Source of the DNA: Panopea generosa
Lineage: Eukaryota; Mollusca; Bivalvia; Adapedonta; Hiatellidae
DNA length: 64,000 nt
Assembly: GCA_029582155.1 (NCBI GenBank)
Contig: CM055897.1
Location: 90,456,329-90,520,328, forward strand
Direction of reading: 5' to 3'
Shown here: positions 27,501-36,500 of the stretch, in pieces
How the letters are laid out: each line of letters begins with the position of its first letter
How positions within the stretch are numbered: position 1 is the first letter of the stretch
Program-made: the position numbers and the translations under genes
The notes under the pieces: model-generated
Seen by the model: only the letters and a program-made list of their open reading frames with translations
Database searches by the model: none
Told to the model about the DNA's origin: nothing

Positions 27501-30500
27501 GATAGTGTTTGCAAGCACATATACAGCTCACTGACCATATCTTTATGTGTGGGAAATGTGCTCACAACTCAACTGAATTTTTTTTTAAAAAGTTTAAACG
27601 TGGATGTGTTGCTTTAATATTCATAGTAATAGCTTTAATACACCACTACATACACCAAGGTGTTACAATCTGTTAGTGTTTTGTATTCTTTTGTATACAT
27701 GCATGCTCTCATATTCATAGTTATCATTAAAAGATTGACTCGAAGTCTCACACAAAAAAAAAGGCTGTCATTTTTGACTCCTGATTTTTAGGTCACAGAC
27801 TTGGGATTAATTACAATACATCAGCTAATTGTGTACTTTTGAGTTGAAGGAAGTTTCACTCAGATTTCAAAAGTTATGACTTAGAAAAAGTAATATGAAG
27901 ACCAAATATTATGTGCCATAAAACTTTTTGGTATCAGATGGCAGAAAAAAAAGACAATTGACTTTGTTAAACCCACACAATTATACTTTAAGTCATGACA
28001 GCAATTATTGCCAAGGAAAATTACACTCTAGCTTTCTGCAGAGAATGGTCAAAAGTCAAAAACAAGACAAAAACTCTCCTGAAATAATGAGTGAAAAATC
28101 AGTGAACATACAGCAAGTGCTACTGAAATAATGAGTGAAAGATCAGTAAACATACAGCAAACTCTACTGAAATAATGAGTGAAAGATCAGTAAACATACA
28201 GCAAACTCTACTGAAATAATGAGTGAAAGATCAGTGAACATACAGCAAACTCTACTGAAACAATAAGTGAAAGATCAGTAAACATACAGCAAACTCTACT
28301 GAAATAATGAGTGAAAGATCAGCGAACATACAGCAAACTTAACTGAAATAATGAGAGAAAGATCAGTGAAAATACAGCAAACTCTACTTAAATAATGAGT
28401 GAAAGATCAGTAAACATACAGCAAACTCTACTGAAATAATGAGTGAAAGATCAGCGAACATACAGCAAACTCTACTGAAATAATGAGTGAAATATCAGTG
28501 AACATACAGCAAACTCTCCTGAAATAATGAGTGAAAAATCAGTGAACATACAGCAAACTCTACTGAAATAATGAGTGAAAGATCAGTAGACATACAGGAA
28601 GCTCTACTGAAATAATGAATGAAAGATCAGTGAACATACAGCAAACTCTACTGAAATAATGAGAGAAAAGATCAGTGAACATACTGCAAACTGTGCTTTC
28701 TCCTCTTCCAGTTGTTTTGCTTGTTTCAATGCCTCTTGTTCATCCTTATCTCGATGTAGATATCTGAAATTGATATGGTTGTGTATTATATCTCCATTAT
28801 CTCGTATATATAATGAATGAAAGAATAGTTTTATCCAACAGGTCGTTTTATGCACATTAAGGTAATGAGCGCAATAATGAGAAAACATACTATTTAAAAT
28901 TAACATTTTTTGATAATGAACAAAATATGAGATATGAGGATATGTCTGCAACAAGACAATCTTTATTTAAGTCGTAGCCTGGGTCCTATGTGGTGAAGCT
29001 GTCTTAGGCGTCGTCTCAAGATCACTTACCTCTCATTGCTAAGGTCGAAGATTTGAGTTCTGCTCACTCAAAAACTTTATGTGAGAAACTTTGCCAGTTA
29101 CTTGTGGAAGGATGGAGGTTCTACTCAAATTCATTCTGAGGTCTTCCTCCAGCAATTCTAACTGGATATGCCATATATAACCTGAAATGTGTTGAACAGG
29201 ACATTAAACCCCATTCTAAAAAAAAGTCATGGCCTTCATATTCAAATTAATATATCATGGGGTGGGGGATGTCTATTACTATTGCTATTACTTGCGTCCT
29301 GTTAACCGGGGACCATAACTATATAAATTCGACATCATTATACTAACAGAAAAATGCATCATGTTTCCATTTTTGTATTTATTTTTAGTAATGTCAGCAA
29401 AAGTAGCAGATGTCAACCAGGCATTATCTGTACAAATAATGACTATAAATAAACATACATATTCTGATTACCCAACTGTTTAAAAGAAGTCTGAAGAAAA
29501 TTTCTTTGGATTAAATAACACAAATATGGCCCCAACAAACAAAATGGCAAATAACATCATTAAAAACAACATGCAGAACTTATTTCTTTTATATATCTCA
29601 ACTTTTTACTAAAGATCAGTTAACCTAACCACTCTTTCCTGGGAACCTGTAAGACTAACCAATACTCAAGCACACCTTTCTCCCCAAGTAACTGATACCT
29701 TCCCCACTTGAAAGAGCAGTGAGATACAATGACAATGAGACACAATGTTGTATATCCATCACAGAGACGGCCAGGTAGGGATCACAACCCCCGAGATTTA
29801 ATTGATGATGTGCTACCAACTGAGCTTACAGCTCTTGCACAATATTTTTGCGTTCTGATTTTACGAGTGTACAAATTAATTTTCAAGAAAGATCACTCAC
29901 TTAACATAATCATCGTTACCCATTCCAAATTGTGTTCCACAGGCATTGAGCTGCAACATTTGTTCTTTGTTCAGCGTGTCTACATCCAGGGCAATATCTA
30001 CAAGAAGTACAGAATTTTCCTTGTCAAAATTATGACTAACTGTATGGGTATGTATATCTAAGCAGATATGGGGATTTCAATTTTGAAATACAATTATGTT
30101 GACCTCCAATAACTATGATTATTACTGTATAAGAATGGTGATTGATGATACAAGCATGTCTGATAGTCCAATGTATTAAAATATTGCTCAACAATATAAT
30201 ACTTATAATGAAAATACAAAATTACATTGAAAACTTGAATTGAAAAGATTTCAATAAAATCTAGTGTTTTGATGCTTCCCACTAATATCCAGTGTTTCTA
30301 TGGCACCCAACATGATCTATGGTAACAGCCAAGACTATATTTTTTCTATGGTTTTCTTCAAGATATAGTTTTTCTATGATTGTGTCAATATAAAGTTAAA
30401 AATTAACGTTTCATTTGCCTATGGTACCCCCTAAGATCTATTGTTTCCATTGTAGCAACTGAGATATAGTGTCGCTATGGTATCTACCAAGATCTTGTGC

Positions 30501-33500
30501 TTCTATAATACACAGCAATATCTGGTGGTCTTACATTACTGGTCAATATATAGCATTTCTATGGTACCCATTATTAAAATCTAGTGCTTCTATACACCTG
30601 CGAAAATCTGGTGTATCTAGGATACCAATCAAAATCTAGTGTTTATATATAGGTGTAAGCCCACCATTGATTTTTGTTCTTTATTCTAAATTAAATATAA
30701 AATGTTTTAAGGCTTGTCATTCGTAGAGAGACCCAAATGAAAGAAGTGAAACTTACATTTTATTGTTTGTTAACCTGTGCACTACCAAAATATGATGAGA
30801 ACAGTAGAGGTCATATGTCATGTAAAAGATTTTTTTTTCTGTTCAGTGTGTACACAATTGACAAAGTGAGAGTAGACTTCCAAAATCATGTATTCATACC
30901 CCAAGTTCCAAGCATGATTTTTTTTCTTCTAAATTCACAATTTAAACATGACAATGCTTTCAAAATGTTCTAAATACATAAGTAATGCCATTCAAATAAA
31001 AAAATGAACATTAAAATAAGCAAAATATATTTTTAAAGACGAAGAAACAAGGATTATTTATAACCATCATTATGCTACCACACAGAAGAACTTCCTGTTT
31101 CCAATGTAGGTAGTATGCCTATACCTGCCAAATCAGGTGTTTTTATGATATATACCAAAACCTAGTGTTTCTTTATATTCACTAAAATCTACTGTTTCTA
31201 TGATAAAAACCGAGATCTAGTGTTTCTGTGGTATCAACCAAGATCTAGTGTTTCTGTGGTATCAACCAAGATCTAGTGTTTCTATAATACCAACCAAGGT
31301 CTAGTGTTTCTATGATACCAACCAAGACCTAGTGTTTCTATAATACCAACCAAGAACTAGTGTTTCTGTGATTTCAACTAAGATCTAGTGTTTCTATAAT
31401 ACCAACCATGATTTAGTGTTTCTATGATACCAACCAAGATCTAGTGTTTCTATGATACCAACCAAAGTCTAGTGTTTCTATGATATCAACCAAGATCTAG
31501 TGTTTCTATGATATCAACTAAGATCTAGTGTTTCTATGATACCAACCAAGATCTAGTGTTTCTATAATACCAACCAAGGTCTAGTGTTTCTGTGATATCA
31601 ACCAAGATCTACTGTTTCTATGATACCAACTAAGATCTAGTGTTTCTATGATACCAACCAAAATCTAGTGTTTCTATAATACCAACCAAGATCTAGTGTT
31701 TCTATGATACCAACCAAGGTCTAGTGTTTCTATGATAGAAACCAAGAGCTACTATTTTGTAATACCAACAAAGGTCTAGTGTTTCTATGTTACCAACCAA
31801 GATCTAGTGTTTCTATAATATCAACCAAAGTCTAGTGTTTCTATGATACCAACCAAGGTCTAGTGTTTCTATGTCCTCCTCCTCCTCTTCCTCCTCATCA
31901 CTATCATCATTTTTATCTTCGTCAGGATTTGTACTATCTTCATATGTGTAACCTATAGCTGCTTTCTTGTCCTTCAACCTAAACAAAAGAAGATGCACAC
32001 CATACTTCAGTCACCTCCTCCATTTGTTACATAAAATGATTTTTGGTAATACTATTTGACAATATTTATGATTATAATTAATAAATTTCCAGTACAGTTG
32101 TCCCTAGTTATATATTTTGCTTGGACATTTGGACTTGATGTGTTTAAAAGAAACTGAGTAAGGTCAATATAATGTATGTTTGTAGAATGATGCACTTACA
32201 TTTAATAGTAAGTTACATTTTAGTTCATGTTACAAAATTTATATTTTGAAATGAAGTCCAAAATGTTATCTTTAGAAAATACCAACACGTTCTTGTTTCT
32301 TTAGAAAGGACACTTCATATATTTCCTTCAGGCCTGTTTGTATATACTATGACATTCTTAATGTTTAAATTTAACTTGGTTGCCAGCAATTAAAACTGAT
32401 GACAAGTCCATGCAAATGACAGAAAATACAGTACAAAAGAGACACCAAAACAAAATAAGTCCACTGTTTACAAATATGTAATGAAAACTGGACTAACCAG
32501 TTCATATGCTATCTGTTTTTACTACGTAAACAGTTTTTCTTTGCCTTTTGATATGCTAGCTTAGTAATTTAAATTTTCTTTTTTATAGTGTTAATTACTT
32601 TTTTAAGCAGATACAATTATTTTAAGCTCTGTATCTAGCTAATATTTTAAAGTAATCTCTTACTTGTTTTTCTCCTCATCTGGGTTTTTATTGATGGCAC
32701 CAAACTGTTCATCCAGGTAAATCTGGTGTAGGGCTTGCTCTTCTGTCACTGGAATATACAATCAAAATTTGAGCATTTCGTGGTTTTAATCTAGATATAA
32801 CAGTTACTTTCACATGTTTCAATTATCTATAAAATATAACCAAAATTATACCTCTAACCAGAGTCTATTTTTTGAACATAGTGCAAACAAACATGTTAAA
32901 AGATATAAGCTATAGTTCTAACAATGTAAAATTGATGTAACCCTTTTGTTCTCCTATTCGTTTTACTGTTTTACAGAAAAGGGTCATTGAAGTCTGAATC
33001 TTCTCTAAAGATTTTTTGCAAAAAACCTTCTTCAATGTCAGAAAAAAGACCTGATAATTGTATATTAATTAACTTATCTAATTTAATGACACAAAATTTA
33101 AAGCAGTTGTATACATAAATAATCTGAATTTCTACAAGTATTGGAAAACATTTGTTTCTCCTCAACTTTTTTGGCTGGAGGTCTACCAAACATCAACTCA
33201 GAGAAAATAAGCAATCTCATATTTAATCTTGGTTATAATGATTGCAGCATGGTTAGACTGCATGTATAGTTTGTACTAACTACTATTATATAAAACTTTA
33301 AGTTTAAAGTGCATCTGATACAACTTACACCCAGCACATTCGTTCTCCACCAAGATTCTGTAGCGTTCATAGTTGGCTTTTTTTTCTTCGTCTTCCTCAT
33401 GTCTGCTTAACCTAATTAAGATATATTCATGACACTAAAATTTATTTGCTCATTTTACGGTTTCTCAAGAAATATTTCAATGTTAACCAAATAAAGCAAA

Positions 33501-36500
33501 CAAAACTAACATTTGAATGGTACAGAAACAGGGAATAAAGTAACTAACAATTACATTAACAATTTTGAACCCATACAAAGAGAATAGAATAGGTTCATTT
33601 CATTCACTCCAGACCCTTTATGGCATAGTCCACAGGAGTCAGACGTATTATAAATCGAACAACGTTACAAATATCATGCTTTGGAATAAACTGGACTACA
33701 ACTACAAGTGTTATCTACAAATTTTAAAACAAGAAATAAATATGTCTGTTGGAAAAAATGCACCCGCTTTCGATCATAAAACAATACTTTACTGAAAACT
33801 GAGTTGAAAAGGGGCCACAACTCCTGTAAAATTTGACAGACGTTGACAAATATTGTACTTGACCTGTATTATTATAATTAAACAGTTTAAACAGACCCAT
33901 CCACTGGCTATTTAGAATGTATACAATATTCCTGAAAAGATTATTTTAGGTACAACAATTTATACTCACTGAACTGAGTAAGATTTTTCTGGTGGCATAA
34001 TATCAAGGTGTGCTCGGACATCAAACCTGTCTATCATATTACTTGTATCACCTTGCCACGGCATCCTGAACCAAAAACAACATTTACATGCAAAATATAA
34101 ACCATTTCAACTTCAGACAGAGAAACCTTAAAAATACATATAATAATTCAAACTTTTAACAGAAAAAACAGTTACAAATATAAATATCTGCAAGGTGCAA
34201 CCTGACCTCTGTTTCATAAAACATAATAATATTATAATATACTTAAAAACTTACCGGTAAATAAAAGAAAATCATCCTGGCAGGTGATCATGATTTTAGA
34301 CTAGCACCAGAAGAACTGCATTTGGTCCCATAGACATAGGTTAACAAATATTAAAGCAACCAGATGAAAATAAGGTAAGTATTTAAGTAAAACTTAGGAA
34401 AATTTTGGTGAAACTGGAGCCAGGCAAATTAAAAACTGTACCTATATAAAAGTATGTACAAAAAGTGATTGATGAACACTCAAATCCAGCAACAGTTATT
34501 CAATATAGTCATGTATATGGCATGCATACTGCTTATAGCATGTCCTTTTTTGTACCACTTTGTTTTTTATATATACTAAACAATCCCATTCTTGATATTC
34601 ATTGGCCAGCAACTGAATCGTTACTGTCATGTGACTTCTGCTATTTTCGTGTTTTAACTAATATGCATGAAGTATGTCACCATGAGGCTGTCAAACTCAC
34701 ACAAAACAACAACAACTCAAGAGAACAGATGTGGGATGTAAAGATATAGATAGAAAAACACAACTTTAGAATGTAATACAATATGTAATTATGTTATTTT
34801 ACTTTAATATTCTGTCTATGCACTACTGAAACCAAATAAATAATTGTTTTAAACCAAATAATGTTGTTGTTGTATGGTGTTTAGCGTCGTTTTCAACATT
34901 TTTTCAGTCATATCGCGACAGTGTCTACTTGAGACAGTATTCTAAGCGCTGTCACACTGGAGTATCATGCCGCAAACACATGGTATGACACCCCACCCAG
35001 TCACATTATACTGACACCGGGCCGATTAGACCTAGAATTCTCCTCTAAATGCTGAGCGTCAAGCCAGGAAGCTTCTAGTACCATTTTTAAAGTCTATAAA
35101 CCAAATAAATAATTGTTACAGAATTAAATGTGATTGTACGCATATATGTTACATTTGTATAATAGTTACAATATAAATACTTACATGCTTTGTGGACTTT
35201 CTGCAGCAATTGCCACAGCTGGATCAAGGTGCACTTTACATGCCTGGGCAAATATACGCACAAATTGGGCAGGGTCAGCTTTCTGGAGTTGGAAGAAATT
35301 ATATTTCTTATAATTATGAATGTAAGAAAGCCTCAGATAATTCTAAAATGACTATTGCTAAAAAATCATTTAAATGTAATTTTTAAAATATCACTCCACA
35401 ATTATTTACTTTCAAATTTCCTGAGTACAGCAAACATATAGCTCCTGACTGGTTTTATTTAGAAATATAAGTTATTACTAATTAAACTGAATCTTTTTGT
35501 TTTAAATTTATGAAGGAGCAAGTGAATTTAGTACAAAGTCCCCTATCCATTAGCAACAAAATATTGAAGGTTTTAACATTTTCCAACAATATTTTAGAAT
35601 TGTTAACAGCCACCAGGGCTGTAATTAGAAGCCAGGGTTTCCACGGCTATTCTTACTTGAACACCCAGTTATTTTTAGCTGAGTGCTATTTTCAGCTGAG
35701 TTACCTCCGTTTTTTGTAAAGGACACCCAGACTCCATTTCTACTTTTTTCCTTTCACCCTCCTACTTGAAAACTTAATGAAAGGCCTGAGCCACAGGAAA
35801 TGCAAACTGGTAAATTGGCTTAAATTACTCCATAAGTTTGATGTAATGTTATGTTATACTGAATACTTTTATGCAATAAAATATGCAGCCTCCAAATGCA
35901 AAAGACCTGTACATGACCTTTTAAGTAGTCGCTCTGGTTTTGTGCACAACACTTTAACATGTTATGCCGATTACTTCTATAAAATCATTTAACAATCGGT
36001 CTATGCAGTTGGAAGTCACAGAGCGGAATAACAACAACAATGCAGTATGTGAAAATAGACAGCCTGCTGCCTCAATATGCCAAACAGCTCTAATATACTC
36101 AAGTTTACTTTTGAGATAACCTTCCAATTTTATACACGATACATCATCATATTATGCTGAACATTTCTGTGAGCTTTGTAAATCGGTCCATGAATGTGGA
36201 AGTTACAGAGTGGACACAAAACAGCAAGTCCCCATACTGGATTTCAACTGTTAGGGGATTGATAAGGACTATTTCTAACTATGCACTATTCCTCAATATA
36301 CCTTTGCATTTTTATGAGTTCAATTCAATTGGAAGTAATGAAGATTGATTGATTGATTGAATATTTAGCGTCATTTTTATGCCATCAAGGGCTAACAGAC
36401 GATCAGTTAACCTAACCACTGTTTCCTGGGATTAACCAGTACTCGAGCACTCCCCATCTCCGCAAGTAACTGATAACTTTCCCACTTGAATCAGTGGTGA

